A stretch of 40,235 bases of DNA from Microbacteriaceae bacterium (GTDB lineage: Bacteria; Actinomycetota; Actinomycetes; Actinomycetales; Microbacteriaceae): assembly GCA_014378715.1 (NCBI GenBank), contig JACMNE010000029.1:1-40235 (forward strand). The letters are read 5' to 3'. Of this stretch, positions 1 to 8,446 are shown in pieces. The translations under genes were made by a program, and so were the position numbers. The notes beneath the pieces were generated by a model. That model was given only the letters and a program-made list of their open reading frames with translations. It did no database searches and had not been told where the DNA came from. Each line of letters opens with the position of its first letter. The stretch's first letter is position 1.

Positions 1-519
1 CAAGTACAGCACGCTCAGCCCGATGACCGAGTTGAGCAGCCCCCAGCCGTCGAGCATCCGGTACTGCGAGATGAACAGCGCCTCGGCTGGGATCATCTGG
101 ATGATCAGGACCGCGACGATGAAGGAGTTGCGCCCACGGAATCGGAACCTGCTCAGGGCGAACGCGGCGACGACCCCGAAGATCAAGGCCCCGGCGACGA
201 CGATGAGCGCCAGGGTGGTGCTCATCCGCAGCGCCGACCAGAATTTGTCGTCGCCGAGCACGCGGGCGAAGTGGTCGCCGGTGCCGGCCCACGGGAACCA
301 GGTCGGGGTGCGCGAGGTGATCTGGCTCGACGTCAGGAACGCCGTGTTGACCATCCAGTACACCGGGAAGAGCCAGATGAGGCCGAACGCGACCGCCAGC
401 AGGTTGAGGGCGGTGCGGGCGGGAGCCCGCCGGGGCCTTCGTGGACCGGAGCGCGGGACAGGTGCCGACGGTTCCAGGATCGCGGGAGCCGCCTCGGTGC
501 GCACCATGGACTCGGTCAT
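1..519 (-). CDS. Sugar ABC transporter permease, MalG type (3' end cut off by window edge)
   Basis: Inner-membrane subunit of a carbohydrate importer, the second permease of the operon that continues upstream on the minus strand. The start ATG at 519 overlaps the stop of the preceding permease (ATGA), as expected for coupled subunits. About 173 N-terminal residues are visible: a proline/arginine-rich cytoplasmic leader, a first membrane segment (LLAVAFGLIWLFPVYWMVNT), a periplasmic loop and two further hydrophobic segments, matching the beginning of MalG-like (CUT1) permeases. The EAA loop lies outside the window, so the family call rests on order, topology and partner genes. The substrate is unknown. 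Confidence 0.85.
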   Translation of the reverse strand, partial: MTESMVRTEAAPAILEPSAPVPRSGPRRPRRAPARTALNLLAVAFGLIWLFPVYWMVNTAFLTSSQITSRTPTWFPWAGTGDHFARVLGDDKFWSALRMSTTLALIVVAGALIFGVVAAFALSRFRFRGRNSFIVAVLIIQMIPAEALFISQYRMLDGWGLLNSVIGLSVLYL

Positions 520-1460
520 AGGTCGTCCCCCTGCCTCAGTAGAGCGGTGATGTAGCGCCAGCACAGGAGCAGACTCACTGCGAGCATGATCATGGCCGCG
601 GCCGACGCCAGGCCGTAGTTGCCGCCGGAGAGTCCGATCTGGTACACGAAGGTGCCGAGCACGTTGGTCTGCTCCGAGATCCCGCTGTTCTGCTGAAGGA
701 TGTAGATCTGGGTGAAGACACGCAGATCCCAGATTACTTGAAGCAGGCTCACCAACAGGAGGACCGGGGCGATCGAGGGGGCCACGATATGGCGGAACCG
801 CTTCCATCCTCCCGCCCCGTCGAGCTGCGCGGCCTCGATCATCGACTCGTCGAGCTGGGTGACCGAGGCGTAGACCAGGAAGACGACGAGGGGCACCCCC
901 ATCCAAGTGATGAGGAGCCCGGCGACGATGAAGAAGGTCAGCGGGTCGGACAGCCAGTTGTATCCGACCATTCCATCTAAACCGAGCTGCCCCAGCGTCC
1001 AGCCGATCACCCCGGAGCGGGGATCGAACAGCCACTGGAACACCTGGAGGGAGCTCAGAACGGGCATCGCCCAGGCGACCAGCATGATGATCTGCACTCC
1101 GACGGCGATCGGGCGGCTGACCTGGGTGAGGAGCATCGCCCCGGCCGTCCCCACCACCACGGTGGCGGCTGCACAGGCGAAGCAGAAGGCCAGAGAGCGT
1201 CCCAGTACCTCCCAGAACGTGGTGTCCGTGAGCACCGTCAGGTAGTTGGCGAGTCCGATGAAAACGGGCGCCTGTCCGAACTGCTGCTGCAGCCCGAACT
1301 CCTGGAACGACATCACCACCTGGCGGGCCAGCGGGTACCCGAGCCCGACAGCCACCACGCACAGGGCGGGCAGGATCAGCAGATAGGCCAGGCGCCGACC
1401 GGCCCGCGGGCTCCGTGGCGCCGTCACCCGGGGCCGGTCCCTGCGCAGGATGGCTGTCAT
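516..1460 (-). CDS. Sugar ABC transporter permease, MalF type
   Basis: Inner-membrane permease of a CUT1-type carbohydrate importer, 314 residues. After a basic N-terminus it shows six hydrophobic segments and, in the second half, the EAA cytoplasmic loop that contacts the ATPase (EAAQLDGAGGWKRFRHI). It lies 6 bases after the solute-binding lipoprotein gene and overlaps the next permease gene by four bases, so the three form one operon. No ATPase gene is visible; CUT1 systems in actinobacteria often share a housekeeping MsiK-type ATPase encoded elsewhere (established for some Streptomyces, inferred here). The substrate cannot be read from the sequence. Confidence 0.92.
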   Translation of the reverse strand: MTAILRRDRPRVTAPRSPRAGRRLAYLLILPALCVVAVGLGYPLARQVVMSFQEFGLQQQFGQAPVFIGLANYLTVLTDTTFWEVLGRSLAFCFACAAATVVVGTAGAMLLTQVSRPIAVGVQIIMLVAWAMPVLSSLQVFQWLFDPRSGVIGWTLGQLGLDGMVGYNWLSDPLTFFIVAGLLITWMGVPLVVFLVYASVTQLDESMIEAAQLDGAGGWKRFRHIVAPSIAPVLLLVSLLQVIWDLRVFTQIYILQQNSGISEQTNVLGTFVYQIGLSGGNYGLASAAAMIMLAVSLLLCWRYITALLRQGDDL

Positions 1461-1466
1461 CGGGTC

Positions 1467-2756
1467 CTACTCGTTCAGCAGGCTCGTCAGGCGCTCATCG
1501 GCCGCGGCCGCGAGAGCCGTCACGTCGCCTCCGGCTGCGACCGCGACATAGAAGTCGTCGATCACCCTCGCCCCCTCGACGAGGGCCCAGTTCTGTGCCG
1601 CCGGCGTGCCGACCGAGTTGCGCACCGCATCGGTCGTGAGTGTGGCCAACTCGTCGCTGCCCAGAGCCGCCGCGTAGTCCAGGTTTCCAGCAACCCAGCC
1701 CCCCTCGGTGGCGAAGTAGTCCTGGAAGGGCTTCGAGAAGATGAGCGCGAGGGCTTCCTTGGCCAGGTCCTGCTTCTGCGACTTCGCCGAGATGGCGATG
1801 TTGGACCCCCCGGCGAACGGATGTCCGGTCCCCCCGGCCTCGGCTCCGGGGAACGCGAAGAAGCCGACCTTGTCCGCGGCGATGAGTGCCGGATCGATGT
1901 TGTCGAGATGCCAGTTGAATCCGAAGAACATGGCCGTCTCGTCGGCGTTGAACGGCACCCACGGCTGCTCCGCGACGACGCCGTCGGTGACTCCGCCGGC
2001 CGTCGACCCGGTCTGCCAGAGTTCCTGCAGCTGGGAGAGCGCCTTCTGGCTCTCCGGGCTCGAGAGCGATCCCTTCCAGGTGCCGCCGTCCTCGGTCGCG
2101 ATGCGGCCGCCGTTGGTGAACTGCCAGGCGAGGGCCGACTGCCAGGAGATTCCGGGGAGGTAGAGGCCGGAGAAGTTGGCGTTGCCGGACGGGTTCGCCG
2201 CCTGGAGCTTCGCCGCGGCCGCCGTCAGCTCATCGATCGTCGTGGGCACGGCGACGCCGGCCGCCTGGAACATGTCCTTGCGATAGAAGAACAGGCGGCT
2301 GCCCGCGTAGAACGGTGCGGCGTACATGGTCCCGTCTGAGGACCCCAGGTCCACCAGGGACTGGGTGAGGCTGTCGCCTCCGAGCTGTTCCTTCATGTCC
2401 TCGAGGCTGAGGAGCGCCCCGACCGAGGCGAAGGTCGGCGCCTGGGTGTTGCCGAACTCGATGATGTCCGGTGTGGACTCCGCGCTGGCGAGGGAGGTCT
2501 GGAGCTTCGAGACGATGCCGTCCCACTGCTGGATCTCGATGGTCAGCGTCGACCCCGGGTGCTCCTCCTCGAACGTCGACTTCAGCCAGTCCCGGGCTGG
2601 CTCCGACACCGAGTTGTTCATCAGCCAGACGCGCAGGTCGGCGGTGTCCGAGCCTCCGCCGCCCGAGGAGGCGGAGGGGCTGCAGCCGGCGAGGAGGGCG
2701 ACCAGCGTGACCGCACCACCCCATCCCAATACTGTGCGGCGAGCGATTCTGGCCAT
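1467..2756 (-). CDS. Extracellular sugar-binding lipoprotein (ABC solute-binding protein family 1)
   Basis: Captures the carbohydrate outside the membrane and delivers it to the two downstream permeases. The 429-residue product has a basic N-terminus, a hydrophobic segment and a lipobox LLAGC with the lipidated cysteine at residue 25, then a Ser/Gly-rich linker and a family 1 binding fold (for example LRVWLMNNSVSEPA near the mature N-terminus and the FGNTQAPTF and GSSDGTMYAAPF blocks). The ATG at 2756 is preceded by AGGAG about 9 bases upstream. First gene of the minus-strand transporter operon, divergent from cutC. The ligand is probably an oligo- or disaccharide, from the family only. Confidence 0.92.
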   Translation of the reverse strand: MARIARRTVLGWGGAVTLVALLAGCSPSASSGGGGSDTADLRVWLMNNSVSEPARDWLKSTFEEEHPGSTLTIEIQQWDGIVSKLQTSLASAESTPDIIEFGNTQAPTFASVGALLSLEDMKEQLGGDSLTQSLVDLGSSDGTMYAAPFYAGSRLFFYRKDMFQAAGVAVPTTIDELTAAAAKLQAANPSGNANFSGLYLPGISWQSALAWQFTNGGRIATEDGGTWKGSLSSPESQKALSQLQELWQTGSTAGGVTDGVVAEQPWVPFNADETAMFFGFNWHLDNIDPALIAADKVGFFAFPGAEAGGTGHPFAGGSNIAISAKSQKQDLAKEALALIFSKPFQDYFATEGGWVAGNLDYAAALGSDELATLTTDAVRNSVGTPAAQNWALVEGARVIDDFYVAVAAGGDVTALAAAADERLTSLLNE

Positions 2757-2925
2757 GTCGGGGTCTCCTGGTGTCTACGTGTGAGGGAGCGAGCGGATGC
2801 GACTGACCCCCATGGTGCAACCCCCCGAGAGCGAAGTGGGGGACGTGATGTAAATTCGACGGTGTATAAACATGATCTTCACAAAGGCGTGGGCGAGTTT
2901 CAGAGCGCCATGAAATAGTGGAAAC
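2757..2925. promoter_or_regulatory. Divergent control region between sugar transporter operon and cutC
   Basis: 169 bases without a gene. It is locally AT-richer than its surroundings around 2850-2920. For the minus-strand transporter, TATACA (reverse strand of 2864-2869 region) is a candidate -10 box; I see no convincing -35. The stretch TGTATAAACA at 2863-2872 fits the TGT-N4-ACA pattern seen at other sugar genes here, but its flanks are poorly symmetric, so an operator is only possible. Confidence 0.35.
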
Positions 2926-3669
2926 ATGAGCCCGATCGCTATGCAGGTCGCCGTGGAGATCGCCGTGCAGGATGCCGGATCGGCCGCCGCGGCGCGTCGG
3001 GCAGGCGCCACACGAGTCGAACTGTGCTCGGCGCTCGCCTCGACGGGGGGCGTCACGCCGAGCATCGGGCTCATCGAACGGGTGGTCGCCGAGGGGCTCC
3101 CGGTGCACGTGCTCATCCGGCCCCGCGGGGGCGATTTCGTCTACCGAGCCGACGAGCGCGATGTGATGCTGCGCGACATCGAGGCCGCCCTCGCCGCCGG
3201 GGCGACCGGGATCGTCTCCGGCGGCCTCACGCCGGACGGCAGGGTCGACGGCCTCCTCCTGGCCGCGCTGGTCGACGCGACCTCCGGCGGCGGCGAGTTC
3301 ACCTTCCACCGAGCCATCGACGCGGTCGACGACCAACTCGGCGCCCTCGATGCGATCATCGCGGCCGGCGCCGGGCGTGTGCTCACCTCGGGCGGCGCCC
3401 CTCGCTGCTCCGAGGGGCTGGCGGCCATCGGCGCCCTCGTCGACCGGGCGGCCGGGCGCGTGCAGATCCAGGCCGGTGGCGGGGTGACCTGCGCTGACAT
3501 CCCCGCGCTCATCGGAGCCGGGGTGTCGGCCGTGCACCTCTCGGCACGGCGGCGGCTCGTCTCGACCCGGGTAGGCCCGGGGGGCGGCGAGTCCGCCCAC
3601 GACGTGGCCGACGAGGACCTCATCGCCGCGGCCGTCGCCGCCGTGCGGGAGGGCGCGCTACCTCGTTGA
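2926..3669 (+). CDS. cutC: Copper homeostasis protein CutC
   Basis: 247-residue single-domain TIM-barrel protein of the CutC family. Typical family blocks are visible in order: VEIAVQDAGSA near the N-terminus, RVELCSAL and GGVTPSIGL, VLIRPRGGDFVY, FHRAIDAVDD, RVLTSGGAP and IQAGGGV. The family was named for copper tolerance in E. coli, but its biochemical role is not settled. Start at ATG 2926; an internal ATG five codons later would leave the core intact. The gene stands alone on the plus strand, and its last 12 bases overlap the tail of the convergent methyltransferase gene. Confidence 0.93.
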   Translation: MSPIAMQVAVEIAVQDAGSAAAARRAGATRVELCSALASTGGVTPSIGLIERVVAEGLPVHVLIRPRGGDFVYRADERDVMLRDIEAALAAGATGIVSGGLTPDGRVDGLLLAALVDATSGGGEFTFHRAIDAVDDQLGALDAIIAAGAGRVLTSGGAPRCSEGLAAIGALVDRAAGRVQIQAGGGVTCADIPALIGAGVSAVHLSARRRLVSTRVGPGGGESAHDVADEDLIAAAVAAVREGALPR

Positions 3670-4770
3670 GACGGTCACCGTGAACTTCTCGTTGCGGCCG
3701 ACCTGACGCGTCGCGCCGACCGCGCGGGTGAGCGCGGCTCGGTAGGAGAGGTGCGAGTTGAAGACGGTCCACAGCTCCCCGCCGGGCTTGAGTACCCGCG
3801 CGGCCTCCTCGAACAGCTTGAGCGCGACACCGGGGTGCACGGCCGACCCCACGTGGAACGGCGGGTTGAGGAGCACGAGGTCGGCGCAGCCGTCTGGCTG
3901 GGTGGAGAGGGCGTCGTCGCGCAGCACGGTGATCGCCAGGTTGTTGGCCTCCGCGGTCGCGATGGTCGATGCGACGGCGGCCGCGGACTCGTCGGTGGCG
4001 AGCACCGCGAGCTCGGGGCGCGACAGCGCGAGGGCGCAGGCGAGGATTCCCGTGCCGCAGCCGAGATCGACGGCGGTCGCTGCATCTGCTTTCATCTCCC
4101 GGAGGAAGCCGAGCAGGTAGCGGGTGCCGATGTCGAGCCTGGTGCCGGCGAAGGCGGAGCCGTGCGCGCAGACCCAGAGGCCGAGTTCCTCGTGGAACTC
4201 GCGGAGGGGGTACAGGTTCTCGCTCGCGATGGGCAGGCGGCTGGTGATGACACGCGACTTCTGGCGGCCGAGCGAGGCGCGAACGTCGGAGAAGTGGCGC
4301 CCGTAGACCTCGTTCATGGCGATCGACATGTGCTTGAGGCGGCCGCCGCCGATCACGGTGACCTCGGAGTCCGCCCACCGGGCGATGGCGGCGGCGATCT
4401 CGTCGAGGGCTGCGAGGCTGCGCGGCAGCTGCATCAGCACGACCTTCGCCCCGGCGAGCAGGGACTCATCGAGCGGATGTTGGCTGTGCAGCCCCTCGAG
4501 ACCGGCAGCGGTCGCGTTGTGCGCCAGCGCGAGTTCGCCCGAGAGGGGGTCCTGGTGCACCCGCACGTCGGTCGCGCCGTGCAGGGCGATCGCGCCCAGG
4601 GCGAGAGCGCCGTAGTGGTCGCCGATCACGACGACCTCGCCGGTGCCGGCCTGGGCGAGGGCGGAGGCCGCCTCATCGAGGATGAGCCGGTCGCTGGCGT
4701 CGACGGCGAAGAGGTTGTCCGCCTCGATGTCCGGGTAGCGCCGCAGGGCGTCGAAGGAGAACTCTGGCAC
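3658..4770 (-). CDS. Class I SAM methyltransferase, RsmC/RlmG type (rRNA guanine-N2)
   Basis: Predicted to transfer a methyl group from SAM to a guanine N2 in ribosomal RNA (RsmC acts on 16S G1207, RlmG on 23S G1835). The ~370-residue product has the two-domain layout of that family: an N-terminal degenerate methyltransferase-like half and a C-terminal catalytic half with the SAM-binding VDLGCGTG motif and the catalytic NPPF motif (LLNPPFHVGSAVH). I choose GTG 4770 as start (VPEFSFDALRRYP), because TACAGT lies six bases upstream, a leaderless arrangement; the frame stays open to 4866 but that part does not resemble the family. Which rRNA position is modified cannot be decided. Confidence 0.88.
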   Translation of the reverse strand: MPEFSFDALRRYPDIEADNLFAVDASDRLILDEAASALAQAGTGEVVVIGDHYGALALGAIALHGATDVRVHQDPLSGELALAHNATAAGLEGLHSQHPLDESLLAGAKVVLMQLPRSLAALDEIAAAIARWADSEVTVIGGGRLKHMSIAMNEVYGRHFSDVRASLGRQKSRVITSRLPIASENLYPLREFHEELGLWVCAHGSAFAGTRLDIGTRYLLGFLREMKADAATAVDLGCGTGILACALALSRPELAVLATDESAAAVASTIATAEANNLAITVLRDDALSTQPDGCADLVLLNPPFHVGSAVHPGVALKLFEEAARVLKPGGELWTVFNSHLSYRAALTRAVGATRQVGRNEKFTVTVSTR

Positions 4771-4784
4771 CCCTCTACTGTAGG
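4771..4784 (-). promoter_or_regulatory. Leaderless -10 box of the methyltransferase gene
   Basis: On the minus strand the sequence reads TACAGT, six bases, then GTG. This is the usual actinobacterial spacing in which transcription starts at the first base of the start codon. The box is formed by the last codons and stop (CTA CAG TAG) of the CoA-transferase remnant, so the promoter uses pseudogene sequence. Confidence 0.55.
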
Positions 4785-4972
4785 CGGGGGCGGGTGCTGG
4801 CTGGGTCACCGGGACCGATGCCGAGCCTCTCGGAGACGCCGGGGCGGAACCCCGCAACGAAGACATCCGCGTGTCCGGCGAGGGAGCGGATCACCCCGAC
4901 ACCGGCCGCGGACGTGAGATCGACCGCGATCGTGCGGCGGCCGCGGTCGAGAGGGCCGGGCGGGCCACTCAC
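4775..4972 (-). pseudogene. Remnant of a family III CoA-transferase (CaiB/BaiF type)
   Basis: A 65-codon open stretch that reads like an internal piece of a family III CoA-transferase: the block RGRRTIAVDLTSAAG, then VIRSLAGHADVFVAGFRPGV, then SERLGIGPGD. Full-length members have about 380-420 residues with this block around residues 45-105; the N-terminal part (including the start of the first Rossmann-like unit) and everything after the RPRL segment are missing, and a TAG follows directly. It sits 15 bases behind the monooxygenase gene on the same strand, so it may once have been its operon partner. Translation is unlikely to give an active protein. Confidence 0.7.
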
Positions 4973-4987
4973 GGGGCGCTGGTGTCA

Positions 4988-6385
4988 TCAGGTCGCGGCG
5001 GGCACTCCGATGCGGAAGTTCGCTCCGTTGTGCTCGTCGGGCAGGCGCGCGCCGCGGCCGTGGAGCTTGTGGCGCAGGGTGCCCTCTGTGTACTCAGTCG
5101 GGTAGGAGCCACGCTTCTGCAGCTCGGGGACGACCCATTTCACGACGTCCTCGAAGGTGCCTGGCGTGATCGCGTAGGCGAGGTTGAAGCCGTCGACGTC
5201 GGTCTCCTCGACCCACTCCTCGAGCTGGTCGGCGATCTCGGTGGCCGAGCCGACGATGAACGGGCCGAGGCCGCCGATCGCTCCGGCGCGGGCGATGTCG
5301 CCGACGGTCCACTCCTTGCCGTCGGCATTCGCGGCCTGGAAGTTGGCGACTGTCGACTGGATCGCGTTGCTCTTGACGTTGCCGATCGGCTCGTCGAGAC
5401 CGTACTCCGACAGGTCGACGCCCATCCAGCCGGACATGAACACGAGTGCGCCCTCCTCGCTCGCGTAGCTGAGGTAGTCGAGGTACTTGGCCTGCGCCTT
5501 CTCGCTCGTCTCGTCGGTGATGATCGTGAGGAGGGTGTAGATCTTGGCCGAGTAGCGGTCGCGGCCGGCGGCCTCGAGGGCGTCGCGGATCTTTGTCACG
5601 GTGGACTTCAGCACGGGCTTGGTCGAGGCAGCGACGAAGATGGCCTCGGCGTTGCCTGCGGCGAAGGCGATACCGCGTGGCGACGCGCCGGCCTGGTAGA
5701 TGACGGGGGACCGCTGCGGGCTTGGCTCGGAGAGGTGGATTCCGGGCACCGTGAAGTGCTTGCCCTCGTGGCCGATGGAGTGCACCTTGCTCGGGTCGGT
5801 GAAGACGCCGGTCTCGCGGTCGCGCACCACGGCGTCGTCCTCCCACGAGCCCTCCCACAGCTTGTAGAGCACCTCGAGGTACTCGTCCGCGTGGTCGTAG
5901 CGGTCGTCGTGCTCGAGCTGGTCCTCGTTGCCCATGTTGCGTGCTGCGGAGGGCAGGTAGCCGGTGACGATGTTCCAGCCGACGCGGCCCTTGGTGAGGT
6001 GGTCGAGCGTCGACATCCGCCTGGCGAAGGGGTACGGGTGCTCGTAGGCGGTGCCCGCGGTGACTCCGAAGCCGAGGTGCTCGGTGACATAGGCCATCGC
6101 GGGGATGACGAGCAGCGGATCGGCGACGGGGATCTGCGCGCCGTTGCGGATCGCGGCCTCGTTCGTGCCGCCGTAGACGTCGTAGGTGCCGAGCACGTCG
6201 GCGAGGAAGATGCCGTCGAAGCGGCCGCGCTCGAGGAGCTTGGCGAGCTCGGTCCAGTAGGCGAGGTCGGTGTAGTTCGCCGAGCGGTCCTCCGGGTGGC
6301 GCCAGAGACCGGAGGACTGGTGGGCGACGCAGTTCATGTCGAACGCATTGAAGCGAATGTGGCGGGGCATTAGTCCATGCTGCAC
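4988..6385 (-). CDS. LLM-class flavin-dependent monooxygenase, NtaA/SnaA/DszA family
   Basis: Predicted cytosolic FMNH2-dependent monooxygenase of the nitrilotriacetate monooxygenase component A family, which needs a separate flavin reductase (none adjacent). About 465 residues, normal for the family. Diagnostic blocks: FNAFDMNCVAHQSSGLWRHP, WTELAKLLERGRFDGIFLAD, DPLLVIPAMAYVTEHLGFG, GRVGWNIVTGYL and SPQRSPVIYQAGAS. I choose GTG 6385 as start, since GGAGG lies seven bases upstream; ATG 6370 is the alternative and fits the conserved region equally well. The substrate (chelator, sulfur compound or other) cannot be told from sequence. Confidence 0.9.
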   Translation of the reverse strand: MQHGLMPRHIRFNAFDMNCVAHQSSGLWRHPEDRSANYTDLAYWTELAKLLERGRFDGIFLADVLGTYDVYGGTNEAAIRNGAQIPVADPLLVIPAMAYVTEHLGFGVTAGTAYEHPYPFARRMSTLDHLTKGRVGWNIVTGYLPSAARNMGNEDQLEHDDRYDHADEYLEVLYKLWEGSWEDDAVVRDRETGVFTDPSKVHSIGHEGKHFTVPGIHLSEPSPQRSPVIYQAGASPRGIAFAAGNAEAIFVAASTKPVLKSTVTKIRDALEAAGRDRYSAKIYTLLTIITDETSEKAQAKYLDYLSYASEEGALVFMSGWMGVDLSEYGLDEPIGNVKSNAIQSTVANFQAANADGKEWTVGDIARAGAIGGLGPFIVGSATEIADQLEEWVEETDVDGFNLAYAITPGTFEDVVKWVVPELQKRGSYPTEYTEGTLRHKLHGRGARLPDEHNGANFRIGVPAAT

Positions 6386-6440
6386 CGGGACGCCTCCGTG
6401 ACCCTCGGGCGCCGTCACACTTGGTCACAATCAGCGCGAA

Positions 6441-6848
6441 CTACGGGGAACGCCAGACGACCAGTTCGTTACTGCGCTGGGGGCGGGTGCCGGCCGGCAG
6501 GGAGATGACGTAGCCGGACTCCTTCGCCGCGAAGACGCGGCGGCCGGGCCGGTTGAGCATCTCGTCGGCCAGGGCGGACTCGAGCTCGCGCACCCGCTGC
6601 GCGAGCCCGGCCACTTGGTTCTCCAACTCGAGGATGCGGCGGATGCCCTCGAGGTTGAGGCCTTCGGCACTCAGCCTCGCGACCTCCCGCAGCTGCTCCA
6701 CGTCCCGCATCGAGTACCGCCGCGACTTGCCCGCCGTTCGCCCGGGGCTGACGAGCCCCACTCGGTCGTACTGGCGGAGCGTCTGCGGATGCATGCCGGC
6801 GAGTTCCGCCGCCATGGCAATCGCAAAGATCGGGGTGTACTCGTCCAC
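6441..6848 (-). CDS. hspR: Heat-shock repressor HspR (MerR family)
   Basis: Autoregulatory repressor of the dnaK operon in actinobacteria; it binds HAIR inverted repeats and uses DnaK as co-repressor (established for Streptomyces and Mycobacterium). The 135-residue product has a MerR helix-turn-helix (PQTLRQYDRVGLVSP, residues 21-35, followed by SRRYSMRDVEQL) and a coiled-coil-like stretch at about 68-95 (EGIRRILELENQVAGLAQRV), then a basic, disordered tail. GTG start at 6848, five bases after the dnaJ stop. It is the last gene of the operon, and two HAIR-like sites lie upstream of dnaK at 10352-10372 and 10416-10436. Confidence 0.95.
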   Translation of the reverse strand: MDEYTPIFAIAMAAELAGMHPQTLRQYDRVGLVSPGRTAGKSRRYSMRDVEQLREVARLSAEGLNLEGIRRILELENQVAGLAQRVRELESALADEMLNRPGRRVFAAKESGYVISLPAGTRPQRSNELVVWRSP

Positions 6849-6853
6849 GCCGG

Positions 6854-7843
6854 TCAGCCCTTCGCGCGATCCAGCAGATCGAGCCGCGGGTTCTCCTGCG
6901 GCAGCTCGGCGGCGAAGTCCGCGAGGGCCTTCTCGGCCGCGGCGCTCAGGTGACTCGGCACGGCGACCTGGACGGTCGCGAGCAGATCCCCCGTTCCCTT
7001 CGTCGTCTCCACACCGCGCCCCTTGACCCGCAGCACCCGGCCGCTCGGCGTTCCGGGGGCGACCCGCAGGCGCACGGGCTCCCCGCCGAGCGTCGGCACC
7101 TCGATCGTCGCGCCCAGGGTCGCCTCCACGAACGTCACCGGCACATCGACACGCAGGTTCAGGCCCTCGCGTTCGAACACCGGATGTTTGCGGACCGACA
7201 CGGTCAGCACGAGGTCGCCGGGGGTTCCGCCGTCCAGGCTCTCCTCGCCCTTGCCGCGGACGCGGATCTTCTGGCCGTCCGAGACACCGGCCGGAACCTT
7301 GACGTTCATCGGACGGCCCTCGGACGGCTGGAGCTTGATCGTGTCGCCCTTGATCGCCGTGAGGAAATCGAGGGTGGTCGACGCGCTGAAGTCCCGCCCC
7401 TTGGTTGGCGCACCCGTACCGCGGAAGCCGCCGGTGGACTGGCCGAAGCCGCCACCGCCGAACATGCCGCCGAACAGGTCGTCGAAGCCGCCCGCCCCGG
7501 CGGCGCTCGGCCGTTGCCGCCCGCCGCCCTGGCCGAACATGCCCCCGAAGACGTCGTCGAAGCCGCCCTGCTGCCCGCCGCCGCCCGCGGTGAACCGGGC
7601 TCGCCCCGGCCCCATCGCGCGCATCTGGTCGTACTCCTGGCGCTGCTCGGGATCGCCGAGCACCGCGTTGGCCTCGCTGATCTCCTTGAACCGGCCCTCG
7701 GCGGCCGCATCCCCCGGATTGGCGTCCGGGTGATACTTGCGCGCGAGTTTGCGGTACGCCTTTTTCAGCTCGGCGGGTGTCACATCCTTCGATACACCGA
7801 GCACGGCGTAGAAGTCCTTATCGAACCAGTCCTGGCTTGCCAT
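6854..7843 (-). CDS. dnaJ: Co-chaperone DnaJ without zinc finger
   Basis: Stimulates DnaK ATPase activity and delivers clients. 329 residues: J domain with HPD at 38-40, a long Gly/Phe-rich region (about residues 85-145, with GGMFGQGG and GGMFGGGG), then two beta-domains of the DnaJ C-terminal fold (KVPAGVSDGQKIRVRGKG and EVPTLGGEPVRLRVAPGT). No cysteine is present, so the four CxxCxGxG zinc-finger repeats of classical DnaJ are missing altogether, as in type II (CbpA-like) proteins. It lies between grpE and hspR with short gaps and ATG at 7843. Confidence 0.94.
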   Translation of the reverse strand: MASQDWFDKDFYAVLGVSKDVTPAELKKAYRKLARKYHPDANPGDAAAEGRFKEISEANAVLGDPEQRQEYDQMRAMGPGRARFTAGGGGQQGGFDDVFGGMFGQGGGRQRPSAAGAGGFDDLFGGMFGGGGFGQSTGGFRGTGAPTKGRDFSASTTLDFLTAIKGDTIKLQPSEGRPMNVKVPAGVSDGQKIRVRGKGEESLDGGTPGDLVLTVSVRKHPVFEREGLNLRVDVPVTFVEATLGATIEVPTLGGEPVRLRVAPGTPSGRVLRVKGRGVETTKGTGDLLATVQVAVPSHLSAAAEKALADFAAELPQENPRLDLLDRAKG

Positions 7844-7852
7844 GGGCGGTCC

Positions 7853-8443
7853 CTATTCGGCTGGCACGTGTACGGCGACCTTCGCGGCGCGGATGAGCCG
7901 GTCGCCGAGGGCGTAGCCCGGTTCGATGACGTCGGCGATCGTGTTGATCGTGACATCGGGGCTGGGCAGCTGCACGAGGGCCTCGTGGAAGTTCGGATCG
8001 AACGGCTCGCCCTTCACTCCCACCAGGCGCAGCCCGTACTTCTCGAATCCGCCGCGCAGCTTCTGCGCGACGAGCGCGAGGGGACTGCCCTCGAGATCGC
8101 CGTGCGCCTCCGCGCGGGTCATGTCGTCCATCGCGGGGAGCAGCGTGCGCAGGACCTCTGCGATGACCGCCTCCCGGTTGGCGACACGGTCCCGCTCGAC
8201 GCGGGTGCGGAAGTTCACGAGCTCGGCCTGTGCGCGCAGCATGTCGTTGCGCATGTCGGCGACGAGATCTCGTTCGGCGTCGGCGAGCATCGCGGTGTCC
8301 GCGTCGCTCAGTGACGTCTCGACGTCGGCGTCCTCGACCGGGAAGAGGTCGTTGATGCCGTCGACGGACGCGGTGTCCCCGTCTTCCGAGCGGGCGCCGC
8401 TGTCGGCGCCCGCGTCGTCCGGTGTGCTGTTCTTGTCAGCCAT
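7853..8443 (-). CDS. grpE: Nucleotide exchange factor GrpE
   Basis: Releases ADP from DnaK. 196 residues: an acidic, low-complexity N-terminus (about residues 1-50), a long helix with the family block LRAQAELVNFRTRVERDR, and the C-terminal beta-domain (FDPNFHEALVQLPSPD, TIADVIEPGYALGDRLIRAAKVAV). Located three bases after the dnaK stop, so translation is probably coupled. Length and order are as in other actinobacterial dnaK operons. Confidence 0.96.
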   Translation of the reverse strand: MADKNSTPDDAGADSGARSEDGDTASVDGINDLFPVEDADVETSLSDADTAMLADAERDLVADMRNDMLRAQAELVNFRTRVERDRVANREAVIAEVLRTLLPAMDDMTRAEAHGDLEGSPLALVAQKLRGGFEKYGLRLVGVKGEPFDPNFHEALVQLPSPDVTINTIADVIEPGYALGDRLIRAAKVAVHVPAE

Positions 8444-8446
8444 CGG

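Noticed and set aside
2230-3600. 456-codon minus-strand frame across the end of the binding-protein gene, intergenic region and cutC
   Set aside because: Arginine/proline/glycine-rich, overlaps two well-supported genes in other frames and has no recognisable domain.
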